A stretch of 64,000 bases of DNA from Agromyces cerinus (GCF_016907835.1 NZ_JAFBCT010000001.1:2108001-2172000); one strand, 5' to 3'. Numbered from the stretch's first letter, positions 16,134 through 24,536 are shown. Numbers and translations are program-made. The notes: generated by a model not told the origin, from the sequence alone.

Positions 16134-17375
16134 TCAGTCGTTCGGGTCGGATGCCGCGGTCGCATCGCCGGATGCGGCATCGCGGGTCGCGGCATCCGCC
16201 TCGGCGAACACCTCGCGCGCGATCGCGAACGCCTCGTTCGACGCGGGCAGTCCCGCGTAGAGGGCAGTGTGCAGCAGCACCTCGGCGATCTCGTCGCGGG
16301 TGAGTCCGTTGCGGAGCGCCGCGCGCACGTGCATCGCGATCTCGCCGTGGTGGCCGCCGGTCGTGAGGCTCGCGAGGGTCGTGATCGAGCGTTCGCGGCG
16401 CGAGAGTCCGGGTCGTTCCCACACCTCTCCCCACGCGTAGCGGGTGAGGAAGTCCTGGAACACGGCGGTCTCGGGCGTCGTGCCCGCGACGGCGCGGTCG
16501 ACATGCGCGTCGCCGAGCACCTCGCGGCGCACGCGCATGCCGCGGTCGTGGGCGATGGAAGCCGCGGCGGCCCGCTCCGCGACGGCGAGGTGGTCGGCGA
16601 TGAGCTCCGCGGCCTGTCGCGGTCGCTCGAGCACGGCGAGGTGCGACGCGTCGTCGAGCGACACGTGGCGGGCACCGGGGATCGCATCGGCGAGGGCCTG
16701 CGTCGATGCCGGGGTGGTGACCGCGTCGTACTCGCCGCTGATGGCCAGCACCGGCACGGCGAGCGCGGCGAGATCGCCCGTGCGGTCGAAGCCGGCAAGG
16801 GCCTCGGTGCAGCGCGCATACGACACGTCGTCGACGTCGACGAGTGCGGCGAGCGCCCGTGCGCCCGCACCCGACGCGTCCCGTTCGAGGAACCCGGGCG
16901 CGAACCAGCGCGATGCACTGCCGGTGACGAGGGACGCGGTGCCGCTCGCCCGCACCGCGGCCGCACGATCGAGCCAGCCGTCTGCGGTGCCGATGCGCGC
17001 GCCGCTGCAGCTCGATACGAGGCTCCGCACTCGTTCGGGGCGGGCGAGCGCGAGTTCGAGGGCGACCGCGCCGCCGAGCGAGACGCCGGCGAGGTGGAAC
17101 GCCCCGCCGCCGGCCTCGTCGACGACGGCGAGCACGGCGTCGGCCAGCTCGGCGATGGTGAACGGCTCGGTCGCCGCCGGGCTCGCGCCGTGCCCGGGCA
17201 GGTCGATGCGGAGCACGCGAAGCCCCGCGGTGCGGTCGTCGGCCCGCATCGCGTCGACGACGCCATCCCAGAGGGCGGCGGTCGTGCCGAGCGAGGGCAG
17301 CAGCACGAGGAGCGGATTCGATGCTGCGGGCGCGGTGCCCGGTGCGAACGCCCCGAGCAGTCTGGGAACGGTCAT
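16134..17375 (-). CDS. pcaL: fused 3-oxoadipate enol-lactonase / 4-carboxymuconolactone decarboxylase
   Basis: A 413-residue fusion. Residues 1 to about 255 are an alpha/beta hydrolase (PcaD) with nucleophile Ser in AGVSLGGAVAL, acid Asp in ISGEYDAVT and His in LDDASHLAVLE. Residues from about 275 are a carboxymuconolactone decarboxylase (PcaC): ERSITTLASLTTGGHHGEIA followed by LRNGLTRDEIAEVLLHTALY. It decarboxylates 4-carboxymuconolactone and hydrolyses the enol-lactone to 3-oxoadipate. The fusion, called PcaL in Streptomyces and Rhodococcus, is typical of actinobacteria. ATG at 17375 overlaps the pcaB stop by 4 bp. Confidence 0.93.
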   Translation of the reverse strand: MTVPRLLGAFAPGTAPAASNPLLVLLPSLGTTAALWDGVVDAMRADDRTAGLRVLRIDLPGHGASPAATEPFTIAELADAVLAVVDEAGGGAFHLAGVSLGGAVALELALARPERVRSLVSSCSGARIGTADGWLDRAAAVRASGTASLVTGSASRWFAPGFLERDASGAGARALAALVDVDDVSYARCTEALAGFDRTGDLAALAVPVLAISGEYDAVTTPASTQALADAIPGARHVSLDDASHLAVLERPRQAAELIADHLAVAERAAAASIAHDRGMRVRREVLGDAHVDRAVAGTTPETAVFQDFLTRYAWGEVWERPGLSRRERSITTLASLTTGGHHGEIAMHVRAALRNGLTRDEIAEVLLHTALYAGLPASNEAFAIAREVFAEADAATRDAASGDATAASDPND

Positions 17376-18553
17376 GCGTGCGGCTCCTGGTCGGCGATTC
17401 GGGTGAAGCGGGCGACGGCACGGTCGACGACGCGATCGGATGCCGCGGCGAGCACGTCGCGCGAGGGGCGCTCGCCGGCCGGGCCGGCGTGCTCGAGGAG
17501 CTCGACGGCGCGGTCGCGGTCGAACTCGAGGCTGCCGAGGAGGCGAGCTGCGGAGGCGGAGGCGGATCGCGCGAGTCGCACGAGTCGCCGCAGCGATGCC
17601 CACTCGGCGTGCCAGCGGCCCGCGGAGCGCTCGTCGCCGGCGATCGCGGCGGCGGCGATCACCTGGAGCAGGCCGGGAGCCTCGGTCGCGGCAGCCGTGA
17701 TCGCGACGGCGTCGACGGGGTTGCGCTTGTGCGGCATCGCCGACGAACCGCCGCCGCCCGAGAGGCGAACCTCGCCGATCTCCTCGCGGGAGAGGAAGGT
17801 CACGTCGCCCGCGATGCGGCCGAGCACGGCGACCACGGCGGCGGCGGCCGACGCGACGGCCAGCACCGGGGTGCGCTCGGTGTGCCAGGAACGGTCGGGA
17901 TCGGCGAGCCCGAGCAGGGCCGCGAGTTCGGCGCGCACCTCCTCGGAGCCGCCCGGCCGTGCGGCCGCGGCATCCGCTGCCGTGCCCGTGCCGACGGCTC
18001 CGCCGAACTGCACCGGGAAGACGACCGCATCGATCGCGTCGACGGCCGAGGCCAGGCCGTCGAGCCAGCCCGCGGCAAGCACGCCGAGGGTGCTCGCCTC
18101 GGCCTGTCGCGCCAGGGAGCGGGCGAGTCGCGGGCTGTGCCGCTCGAGCTGCGCACTCGCCACGAGCCCACTGCCCGCCTCGACGAGGAGGGCGCGGGCA
18201 TCGTGCAGTGCGTCGCGCGCGACGAGCATGAGGGCCGTGTCGACGACGTCCTGGCTCGTCGCGCCGAGGTGGAGCGGTGCCGTGTCGAACCCCGCCGCCG
18301 ACAGCTGCGCCTGGAGCGCCGGCACGAGGGCGACGACGGGCACGCCGTCGCGGGCGACGCCGCGCTGCAGCGCGGCCCGGTCGAGGGACGCCGCGTCGAG
18401 CACGTCGGCCGCCGCGTCGAGCGGATCGCCCAGCACGCTCCCCCAGGCTCGGAGGAGCGCCCGCTCGACCTCGACCATGGCCGAAAGCACCGCGTCGTCG
18501 TCGGTGCCGGCGCGGTCTGCCGCGCCCGGATCGAGGAGTCCCCAGTCGGTCAT
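17372..18553 (-). CDS. pcaB: 3-carboxy-cis,cis-muconate cycloisomerase
   Basis: A 393-residue member of the fumarase/aspartase superfamily converting 3-carboxy-cis,cis-muconate to 4-carboxymuconolactone. The superfamily signature GGSSAMPHKRNPVDAVAI is present near residue 265, and HLGATSQDVVDTALML near residue 95 is the second conserved region. It overlaps pcaG upstream and pcaL downstream by 4 bp each, in a translationally coupled chain. Confidence 0.93.
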   Translation of the reverse strand: MTDWGLLDPGAADRAGTDDDAVLSAMVEVERALLRAWGSVLGDPLDAAADVLDAASLDRAALQRGVARDGVPVVALVPALQAQLSAAGFDTAPLHLGATSQDVVDTALMLVARDALHDARALLVEAGSGLVASAQLERHSPRLARSLARQAEASTLGVLAAGWLDGLASAVDAIDAVVFPVQFGGAVGTGTAADAAAARPGGSEEVRAELAALLGLADPDRSWHTERTPVLAVASAAAAVVAVLGRIAGDVTFLSREEIGEVRLSGGGGSSAMPHKRNPVDAVAITAAATEAPGLLQVIAAAAIAGDERSAGRWHAEWASLRRLVRLARSASASAARLLGSLEFDRDRAVELLEHAGPAGERPSRDVLAAASDRVVDRAVARFTRIADQEPHA

Positions 18554-19167
18554 CGCTGCATCTCCTCGTGTCGGCCGTCGAGCCCGAAATCGAGGGCTGC
18601 GAATTCGAGGAACACCGTCTCGCCCTCGCCCTGCAGCCGGATGTCGAATCGGTAGGAACCCGGTGCGTCCGACACGGCGACGAGGGTGTTCCGCCGCGCC
18701 GGGTCGACGCTCGACAGGAGCGGATCAGTGCCGTTCGCCGCGGCCTCGTCGTCGAAGTAGGCCCGCGTGAAGAGGTGGTGCAGCACGCCGCGCGCGAAGA
18801 CGGTCACGAGCAGGTACGGCGCGAGGCCCGTGCGGGTCGCACCCGGCTTGATCGTCGTGAACGCGTAGTGTCCGCCACGGTCGACGGCCGCTCGCCCGAA
18901 GCCCGAGAACCCGTGCGCGTCGCGGTCGAGCACGCCTCGCTCCGTGGGCGGGCGGCCCGCGGCATCCGCACCCCAGATCTCGACGATCGCGTCGGGGATC
19001 GGATCGCCGGCGCCATCGAAGACCGTGCCGTGCAGGCGGATGGCGTCGGACTGCCACGCTGCGCGCACGTCTGACCCGCCTGCATAGGGCAGCGCGTACC
19101 CGAAGAACGGGCCGACGGTCTGGGCGGGAGTCTGCGCGAGTGGCTGATGAGTGGGCTGCTCAGGCAT
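18550..19167 (-). CDS. pcaG: protocatechuate 3,4-dioxygenase alpha subunit
   Basis: A 205-residue alpha subunit of the intradiol ring-cleavage dioxygenase. It begins with the typical TPAQTVGPFFGYALPY and has the conserved DAIVEIWGADAAG and YAFTTIKPGA blocks. As in other PcaG proteins the full iron-ligand set is absent; the beta subunit binds the iron. The start overlaps the pcaH stop by 8 bp. Confidence 0.93.
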   Translation of the reverse strand: MPEQPTHQPLAQTPAQTVGPFFGYALPYAGGSDVRAAWQSDAIRLHGTVFDGAGDPIPDAIVEIWGADAAGRPPTERGVLDRDAHGFSGFGRAAVDRGGHYAFTTIKPGATRTGLAPYLLVTVFARGVLHHLFTRAYFDDEAAANGTDPLLSSVDPARRNTLVAVSDAPGSYRFDIRLQGEGETVFLEFAALDFGLDGRHEEMQR

Positions 19168-19954
19168 GGTCGGCGTCCTCCGGTTCCATCGGGGTCGACT
19201 TCGAGCCCGTGAGCACCACGTCCCACCGGTAGCCGAGCGCCCACTCGGGCTCGCTCACGTCGTGGTCGTACGTCGCGACGAGCCGGTCGCGCGCGCCCTG
19301 GTCGCTGATCGACTGGTAGATCGGGTCGAGCGCGAAGAGCGGGTCGCCCGGGAAGTACATCTGCGTGATCAGTCGCTGCGTGAACTCCGAGCCGAAGAAC
19401 GAGAAGTGGATGTGCGCTGGTCGCCAGGCGTTGCGGTGGTTCTTCCACGGGTAGGCGCCCGGCTTGATCGTCGTGAGCCGATACGAGCCGTCGTCGCCGG
19501 TGATCATGCGCCCGACGCCCGTGAAGTTCGGGTCGAGCGGCGCCGGGTGCTGGTCGCGCTTGTGCACATATCGACCCGAGGCGTTGGCCTGCCAGATCTC
19601 CACGAGCTGGTTCCGCACGGGCCGACCCTCGCCGTCGAGCACCCGCCCGGTGAGGATGATGCGCTCGCCGAGCGGTTCGCCGGTGTGCTGGATCGTCAGG
19701 TCGGCCTCCTCGGCCGCGACATCCGTGTGCCCGAACGCGGGCGAGACGAGCTCGATCTCCTCGGGGTCGGCGCGCACGAGCTCATGCGTCGGATGCCGCA
19801 GCCGCGTGGAGCGGTACGGCGGGAAGTCCCGCGGCGGGTGGGCGGGCACCGGGGCGCCGGATGCCGCGGCGTCGTGTGCGGCGCGGTGGAGCGCGGCGAT
19901 CTCGGTGCTGATGACCTGCTGGGTCTCGCCGGGTTGGGGTGCTGGTCGTGGCAT
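19160..19954 (-). CDS. pcaH: protocatechuate 3,4-dioxygenase beta subunit
   Basis: A 264-residue catalytic subunit that cleaves protocatechuate between its two hydroxyls using non-haem Fe(III). The four iron ligands can be placed: Tyr129 (ASGRYVHKRD), Tyr168 (KPGAYPWKN), His181 and His183 (RPAHIHFSFFG). The N-terminus before residue 40 is variable. ATG at 19954 lies 2 bp from the pobA stop. Together with PcaG it forms the (alpha-beta)n complex in the cytoplasm. Confidence 0.94.
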   Translation of the reverse strand: MPRPAPQPGETQQVISTEIAALHRAAHDAAASGAPVPAHPPRDFPPYRSTRLRHPTHELVRADPEEIELVSPAFGHTDVAAEEADLTIQHTGEPLGERIILTGRVLDGEGRPVRNQLVEIWQANASGRYVHKRDQHPAPLDPNFTGVGRMITGDDGSYRLTTIKPGAYPWKNHRNAWRPAHIHFSFFGSEFTQRLITQMYFPGDPLFALDPIYQSISDQGARDRLVATYDHDVSEPEWALGYRWDVVLTGSKSTPMEPEDADHA

Positions 19955-19956
19955 GG

Positions 19957-21147
19957 TCACTCCGTGAAGGGAAGGCCGGTGTACTGCTCGGCGAGGCTCC
20001 GGCGAGCGGCGAGGGAACCGGTGAGGTGGTCGAGCTGGCCCACCTGGCTGCGATAGCGGAAGGCGCGCGCCGAGGCATCCGGAACCTCGTGGTGCACGTG
20101 CAGCATCTCGGTCATCCACTGCGAGAAGTGCTGCACCTTCCACTGGCGGGCGAGGGCGCGGTCGCTGTACCGGGCGAGGCCGGTGTCGTCGCCGGCGCGG
20201 TGGTCGAGGATCGCCCGCCCGAGCATCGCCACGTCGGCGAGCGCGGAGTTCAGCCCCTTCGCGCCGGTCGGCGGCACGATGTGACCGGCGTCGCCGACGA
20301 GGAACATGCGACCGTGCTGCAGGGTCGACGTCACGAAGCTGCGCATCGGCGTCACCGACTTCTCGGTGATCGGGCCCTCCTGCAGCCGCCAGCCCTCGAG
20401 GCCGAGCCGCTCGTGCAGCCCATCCCAGATGCGCGCGTCGCTCCAGTCGTCGATCGACTCGTCGGGCGCGACCTGCACGTAGAGACGCGAGACCTCGAGC
20501 GAGCGCATCGAGTGCATGCCGAAGCCGTCGGGGTGCAGGGCGTAGATCAGGTCGTCGGTCGACGGCGGCACGTCGGCGAGGATGCCGAGCCAGCCGAACG
20601 GATAGCTGCGCTCGAAGGCCTCGATCTCGCCGGCGGGGATCGAGCGGCGGCAGACGCCGTGGTAGCCGTCGGCGCCGACGACGAGGTCGCACTCGATCTC
20701 GACGGTGACGCCGTCGTGCGTGTAGCCCACCGTGGGACGCGGGCCGGTGACGCCGGCCGGCTGCACCTCCTTCGCCTCGAAGACGATCGTCGATCCGATG
20801 CGGTCGTGCTCGGCGAGCAGGTGGGCGACGAGCGTCTGCTGCCCGTAGACGGTGACAGTGCGCCCGACGAGATCGAGGAAGTCGATGTGGTGGCGCTCGC
20901 CCTCGTACTGCAGGTAGATGCCGTGGTGGGTGAGCCCGCGCTCGCGGAGGTCGGCATCGAGGCCGTGCCGGGCGAGGAGGTCGACCGAGCCCTGTTCGAG
21001 CACGCCGGCGCGGATGCGTCCGAGCACGTGCTCGCGCGTCTGCGCCTCGAGGATGACGAAGGGCACCCCCGCCTGCGCGAGGAGGTGGCCGAGCATGAGG
21101 CCCGCCGGGCCCGCGCCGATGATGGCCACTGAGGTGGATGCTGGCAC
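19957..21147 (-). CDS. pobA: 4-hydroxybenzoate 3-monooxygenase
   Basis: A 396-residue class A flavoprotein hydroxylase making protocatechuate from 4-hydroxybenzoate with NAD(P)H and oxygen. FAD motifs: VAIIGAGPAGLMLGHLLAQA at the N-terminus, DLVVGADGYHGVCRR in the middle, and VGDAGHIVPPTGAKGLNSA near residue 290. The GTG start at 21147 has GAGAGG 7 bp upstream. It is the first structural gene after the IclR gene, with a 90-bp gap that holds a perfect palindrome. Confidence 0.93.
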   Translation of the reverse strand: MPASTSVAIIGAGPAGLMLGHLLAQAGVPFVILEAQTREHVLGRIRAGVLEQGSVDLLARHGLDADLRERGLTHHGIYLQYEGERHHIDFLDLVGRTVTVYGQQTLVAHLLAEHDRIGSTIVFEAKEVQPAGVTGPRPTVGYTHDGVTVEIECDLVVGADGYHGVCRRSIPAGEIEAFERSYPFGWLGILADVPPSTDDLIYALHPDGFGMHSMRSLEVSRLYVQVAPDESIDDWSDARIWDGLHERLGLEGWRLQEGPITEKSVTPMRSFVTSTLQHGRMFLVGDAGHIVPPTGAKGLNSALADVAMLGRAILDHRAGDDTGLARYSDRALARQWKVQHFSQWMTEMLHVHHEVPDASARAFRYRSQVGQLDHLTGSLAARRSLAEQYTGLPFTE

Positions 21148-21217
21148 GTACGAGCCTCTCGCGTCGTCGGGATGGTCGTGACGAGCTTGGCGCGAACGAC
21201 CTCGCCGTCGACGATGG

Positions 21218-21234
21218 CTTCCGCTGAGCGGAAG
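21218..21234. promoter_or_regulatory. probable IclR-family operator before pobA
   Basis: CTTCCGCTGAGCGGAAG is a perfect palindrome with a one-base centre. It lies 4 bp past the IclR stop codon and about 70-87 bp upstream of pobA. Location and symmetry suit an activator/repressor site of a PcaR/PobR-like IclR protein. Confidence 0.65.
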
Positions 21235-21237
21235 GGC

Positions 21238-22002
21238 TCAGTCGACGTGCGCGCGATATCCGAGGGCCGATGAGATGCCCCGCGCGGCCATGCGCACGCC
21301 GAGCGAGATCTGCGGCTCGGCCAGCCGGTCGACGTGCGCGACGATCGACACGGCGGCGAGCACCTCGCCGGTGGCGTCGCGCACCGGGGCGGCGATCGAG
21401 AACGCGCCGGGCGTGAGCTCCTCGACCGTCGTCGCGATGCCGGTCGAGCGGATCTCGGCCATGCGCCGGCGCAGGCCCCGCTCGTCGGTGATCGTGCGGG
21501 GCTGATACGCGCGGGGCTCCGAGGCGAGCAGGTCGTCGAGCACCTCGGGCGGCGCGTACGTGAGCAGCACGAGGCCGACACCCGTGGCGTGCAGCGGCAG
21601 CCGCGAACCGATATCGGAGATGGCGGGCACGGCCGCCGGGCCGGAGAGCCGCTCCAGGTAGGTGGCGCCGAGCCCGTCGCGGATCGCCAGGTGCACGTGC
21701 TCGTGCGTCGACTCGAGCAGGTCCTCGAGGTACGGCATCGCCACTCGTCGAAGCCGCATGGCGGTCGGCTGCCGAACCCCGAGTCGCCAGACCCGCACGC
21801 CGATCCGATAGGTGCCGTCGTCGCCGCGCTCGAGGCCGCCCCACTCGACCCACTCGGCCACGAGCCGGTGCGCGGTCGACAGCGGCAGGTTCGCACGGCC
21901 GGCGATCTCGCTCAGCGAGAGCTGCTCCCGGCCGCTGAAGGCATCGGCGATCGCGAAGACCTTGCGGGCGACCGACCGCTGATCACCGCCTCCACCCGCC
22001 AT
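21238..22002 (-). CDS. IclR-family regulator of the pob-pca operon (PcaR/PobR-like)
   Basis: A 254-residue IclR protein: N-terminal winged helix (LSLSEIAGRANLPLSTAHRLVAE) and C-terminal effector domain (LPLHATGVGLVLLTYAPPEV, AISIAAPVRDATGEVLAAVS-like). It lies directly upstream of pobA on the same strand, with the palindrome at 21218-21234 between them. By analogy with Acinetobacter PcaU/PobR and Streptomyces PcaR it should respond to protocatechuate or 4-hydroxybenzoate. Which effector it binds is unknown. Confidence 0.88.
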   Translation of the reverse strand: MAGGGGDQRSVARKVFAIADAFSGREQLSLSEIAGRANLPLSTAHRLVAEWVEWGGLERGDDGTYRIGVRVWRLGVRQPTAMRLRRVAMPYLEDLLESTHEHVHLAIRDGLGATYLERLSGPAAVPAISDIGSRLPLHATGVGLVLLTYAPPEVLDDLLASEPRAYQPRTITDERGLRRRMAEIRSTGIATTVEELTPGAFSIAAPVRDATGEVLAAVSIVAHVDRLAEPQISLGVRMAARGISSALGYRAHVD

Positions 22003-22156
22003 GCGATCACCTTACGACGCGTGGCCGATGAGGAGGTGAGACACATGCTCCGGGCGTTTCGTTCGATCTCGGTGATGCCGCGCCCTCGCGTCCCGACTCC
22101 AATGGCGCTTGGGGCGCCGCTGTGCTCCGCCACGAACCCCTTGGAAAGGACCCATC

Positions 22157-22513
22157 ATGTCCGATGAGATGAACGACGACGACGCCCCCGTGCTCGACCT
22201 GCTCACGCGGATGACCGCGGACTCGTTCGAGGCATCGACCCTCGATCTCCAGACGCTGATGCTCGTGCGCATCGCCGCACTCGTCGCCGTCGATGCGGCG
22301 CCCGTCTCCTACGCGCTCAACCTCGACGTCGGCGGCGAGGTCGGAATCGATGCCGAGAGTCTGCGCGGCGTCCTCACCGCGATCGCGCCGATCGTCGGCA
22401 CAGCCAGGGTCGCTTCGGCCACCGCGAACATCGTCAAGGCGCTCGCGACCGAGATCGCGCTGGACGATCTCGAGATCGCCCTCCTCGACGAGGACGACGA
22501 CGAGCAGTCCTGA
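22157..22513 (+). CDS. small CMD-like protein, paralogue of the gene at 10633-10974
   Basis: A 118-residue acidic helical protein. LQTLMLVRIAALVAVDAAPV and LRGVLTAIAPIVGTARVASATANIVKAL align with the protein at 10633-10974, and both end in an acidic tail after a conserved A-L-x-x-x-I/V stretch. It has no AhpD-type CxxC. The start at 22157 follows GGAAAGGA by 6 bp. It converges on the AI-2E transporter gene (16-bp gap). Function is unknown. Confidence 0.7.
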   Translation: MSDEMNDDDAPVLDLLTRMTADSFEASTLDLQTLMLVRIAALVAVDAAPVSYALNLDVGGEVGIDAESLRGVLTAIAPIVGTARVASATANIVKALATEIALDDLEIALLDEDDDEQS

Positions 22514-22529
22514 CGCGACCGCCCGCTGA

Positions 22530-23744
22530 TCACATGGCGGAAGCGGGCGGAATGCCTCGTGGCGCACCGCTCGCCTTCTCGGCCTTGCGCGCCTTGCGCT
22601 CGGCCTTCGCCGCGGCGTCGAGCTCGGCCATGACCTCCCGCGTCTCGTCGAGTTCGCCGAGCATCGGCCGGATCCAGCTCATCTGCGGGTTCGAGTCGAC
22701 GAGGATGAGGCGCACCAGGAGCGTCAGCGGGATCGCGAGGATCGCTCCGATGGGGCCGATCACGACGGCCCAGAACAGCACCGAGAAGAACGTGATCGTC
22801 TGGCTCAGGTTCACGGCCTTGCCGATGACCCGCGGCTGGATCACCGACTGGATGACGCCGTTGATGATGGCGTACACGACGACGACCACGATGACCATCG
22901 GCCACCCGCCGACCAGCGCGGCGAAGATGATCGGCGGAATGAGCGCGATGAAGTAGCCGATGTTCGGGATGAACGAGCAGACGAACGCGAGCAGACCCCA
23001 GATGAACGCGCCCGGCACCCCGATGATCAGCAACGCGATCCAGTCGACGATGCCCTGCGCGAGGCCGAGCACCGTGGTCGCGACCATGTACCGGCGCACG
23101 TTCGCCCCGTAGGTCACGAGCGAGGCGACGATCAGCGGCCGTGCCGGGTACAGCTGCTTGAGCAGGGTCGGCACGAAGCCGGCGTCCATGCCCATCAGCA
23201 GCAGCATCGTGAAGATGATGACGAGCAGCGAGAGCCACCCCGTGAGACCGCCGATCAGGCCGCCGAGGAAACTGAGCAGCGAGGCCGGGTCGAAGCTCGC
23301 GAAGATGCTGTCGACCTCGCCGGAGGCGACGCCGATCGACGACAGCCAGGCCGCGACATCCTGCCCGAACGCGGCGATCTGGTCGCTGAACTCCGCCAGC
23401 AGGGCACCGAACTGCCCGAACGCGACCACCATCGCGTAGCCCAGCGCGAGCAGCAGCCCGATGACCGTCACGATCACCGCCCCGGTCGCGATGCCCCGAG
23501 GCACACCGCGCCTCTCGAGCCACACACGGAGCGGATGCACGCAGATCGTCAGCACGACGCCGAGGAAGAACGGGGCGAAGATGCCGGCGATCGCCGCGAG
23601 GCCGAAGGCCGCGATGGTCGCCCCGCCGATCCCCATCATGATGAACGCGTTGCGGTGAGGGTTCGTCGGCTCGGCCAGTGCGGTCGAATCCTCGGTCTCG
23701 TCACCGGGCGAATGCTCCGCAGTCCGCTTCCTGTTCCACCACAT
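22530..23744 (-). CDS. AI-2E family transporter (TerC/PerM-type membrane protein)
   Basis: A 404-residue membrane protein with about eight hydrophobic segments, including IAGIFAPFFLGVVLTICVHPL, ATGAVIVTVIGLLLALGYAMVV and the conserved C-terminal pair (FSVLFWAVVIGPIGAILAIPLTLLVRLIL). This is the AI-2E transporter (UPF0118) family, of mixed reported functions including autoinducer-2 export and Na+/H+ antiport. The N- and C-termini are charged and cytoplasmic. ATG at 23744 has GGAGAAC 4 bp upstream. A CGAATCATTCG palindrome lies about 120 bp upstream. Confidence 0.88.
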   Translation of the reverse strand: MWWNRKRTAEHSPGDETEDSTALAEPTNPHRNAFIMMGIGGATIAAFGLAAIAGIFAPFFLGVVLTICVHPLRVWLERRGVPRGIATGAVIVTVIGLLLALGYAMVVAFGQFGALLAEFSDQIAAFGQDVAAWLSSIGVASGEVDSIFASFDPASLLSFLGGLIGGLTGWLSLLVIIFTMLLLMGMDAGFVPTLLKQLYPARPLIVASLVTYGANVRRYMVATTVLGLAQGIVDWIALLIIGVPGAFIWGLLAFVCSFIPNIGYFIALIPPIIFAALVGGWPMVIVVVVVYAIINGVIQSVIQPRVIGKAVNLSQTITFFSVLFWAVVIGPIGAILAIPLTLLVRLILVDSNPQMSWIRPMLGELDETREVMAELDAAAKAERKARKAEKASGAPRGIPPASAM

Positions 23745-23859
23745 GGTGTTCTCCGATCTCGGTCGCGCCGACGGCCGGCTCGATGCGCGCCGGTCGGCCG
23801 ATTCGCGGGCGCCGGTCCCGTTCCGGTGCGCGACGACGCTACCGAGCGCAGCGGCAGTC

Positions 23860-23870
23860 CGAATCATTCG
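23860..23870. promoter_or_regulatory. CGAATCATTCG palindrome upstream of the AI-2E gene
   Basis: An 11-bp odd palindrome centred about 120 bp before the AI-2E start. Its minus-strand form CGAATGATTCG is identical to the centre of the third repeat at 11095-11105, before a CMD-like gene. Confidence 0.45.
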
Positions 23871-24009
23871 ATCTGCGTGATGCAGCGGGGGTGCACCTCC
23901 CGTGCAGCATCCGAGGCTCGGCCGATGAGCGTCGCGATCGAACCGGTGTGGTGTGCCCCCAACGCGAATCCAGGTCGGATGTCGCGGGCACCCGGGACTT
24001 CATCCGAAT

Positions 24010-24020
24010 CGCATGATGCG
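24010..24020. promoter_or_regulatory. CGCATGATGCG palindrome upstream of the SHOCT gene
   Basis: An 11-bp odd palindrome with the same ATGAT centre as the boxes at 8247, 11057-11109 and 23860. It is centred 75 bp before the start codon at 24090. Confidence 0.4.
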
Positions 24021-24089
24021 CCCGAAACTCCCGAGCCGTACTCTCGCGGCAGGTGCGGTGAACCCCGCAACGATACGAAAGGCGTCGAT

Positions 24090-24485
24090 ATGAACAGCTT
24101 CTGGGACTTCATCGTCTGGCTCTTCTGGTTCTACGTGGTCATCGCGTGCATCTGGATCTTCATCACCGTGATCGTCGACATCTTCAGGGACCATTCGCTG
24201 AACGGGTGGATGAAGGCGCTCTGGGTGCTGTTCCTCGTGTTCGTGCCCTTCCTGGCGGCGTTCATCTACCTGATCGCCCGCGGTCGAGGCATGGCGGAAC
24301 GCAACGCAGCGAGGGTCGCGGAATCCCAGGCGGCGAGCGCCGACTACATCCGGAGCGTCGCGGGCTCCTCCGGCTCATCGTCGACGGCAGCCGAGATCGA
24401 GAAGGGCAAGCAGCTCCTCGACAGCGGCGCGATCACCCAGGCCGAGTTCGATGCGCTGAAGTCCAAGGCGCTGCAGTCCGCGTAG
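24090..24485 (+). CDS. PLD-nuclease N-terminal / SHOCT domain membrane protein
   Basis: A 131-residue protein. Two transmembrane helices (FIVWLFWFYVVIACIWIFITV and ALWVLFLVFVPFLAAFIYLI) form the PLDc_N type module. A coil-rich linker leads to a C-terminal SHOCT domain (AEIEKGKQLLDSGAITQAEF, DALKSKALQ). SHOCT domains are short oligomerisation modules common in stress-related membrane proteins. ATG at 24090 has GAAAGGCG upstream. A strong hairpin terminator follows the stop. Function is unknown. Confidence 0.82.
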   Translation: MNSFWDFIVWLFWFYVVIACIWIFITVIVDIFRDHSLNGWMKALWVLFLVFVPFLAAFIYLIARGRGMAERNAARVAESQAASADYIRSVAGSSGSSSTAAEIEKGKQLLDSGAITQAEFDALKSKALQSA

Positions 24486-24506
24486 TACGCGGACTCGAAC
24501 ACGAGG

Positions 24507-24536
24507 GATGCCGGGCGTCGGGCGACGCCCGGCATC
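24507..24536 (+). terminator. strong hairpin terminator after the SHOCT gene
   Basis: Near-perfect inverted repeat GATGCCGGGCGT...ACGCCCGGCATC with at least 12 paired bases and a 6-base loop. It sits between the convergent SHOCT and universal stress protein genes and could serve both; it has no T-run. Confidence 0.75.

Larger units (their letters stand above)
23745..24089. other. 345-bp divergent intergenic region between AI-2E and SHOCT genes
   Basis: No convincing gene is seen. The region holds two ATGAT-type palindromes (annotated separately), one near each promoter. A TACTCT hexamer near 24040 could be the -10 of the plus-strand gene. The remainder shows no repeat or hairpin of note. Confidence 0.5.

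Noticed and set aside
16131..18770. 879-codon open frame on the plus strand across pcaL and pcaB
   Set aside because: Shadow of three well-defined pca genes; no domain, Arg/Ser-rich.
23860..24020. SHOCT and AI-2E genes as an autoinducer system
   Set aside because: No LuxS or other autoinducer synthase is near; AI-2E family members often have other roles.
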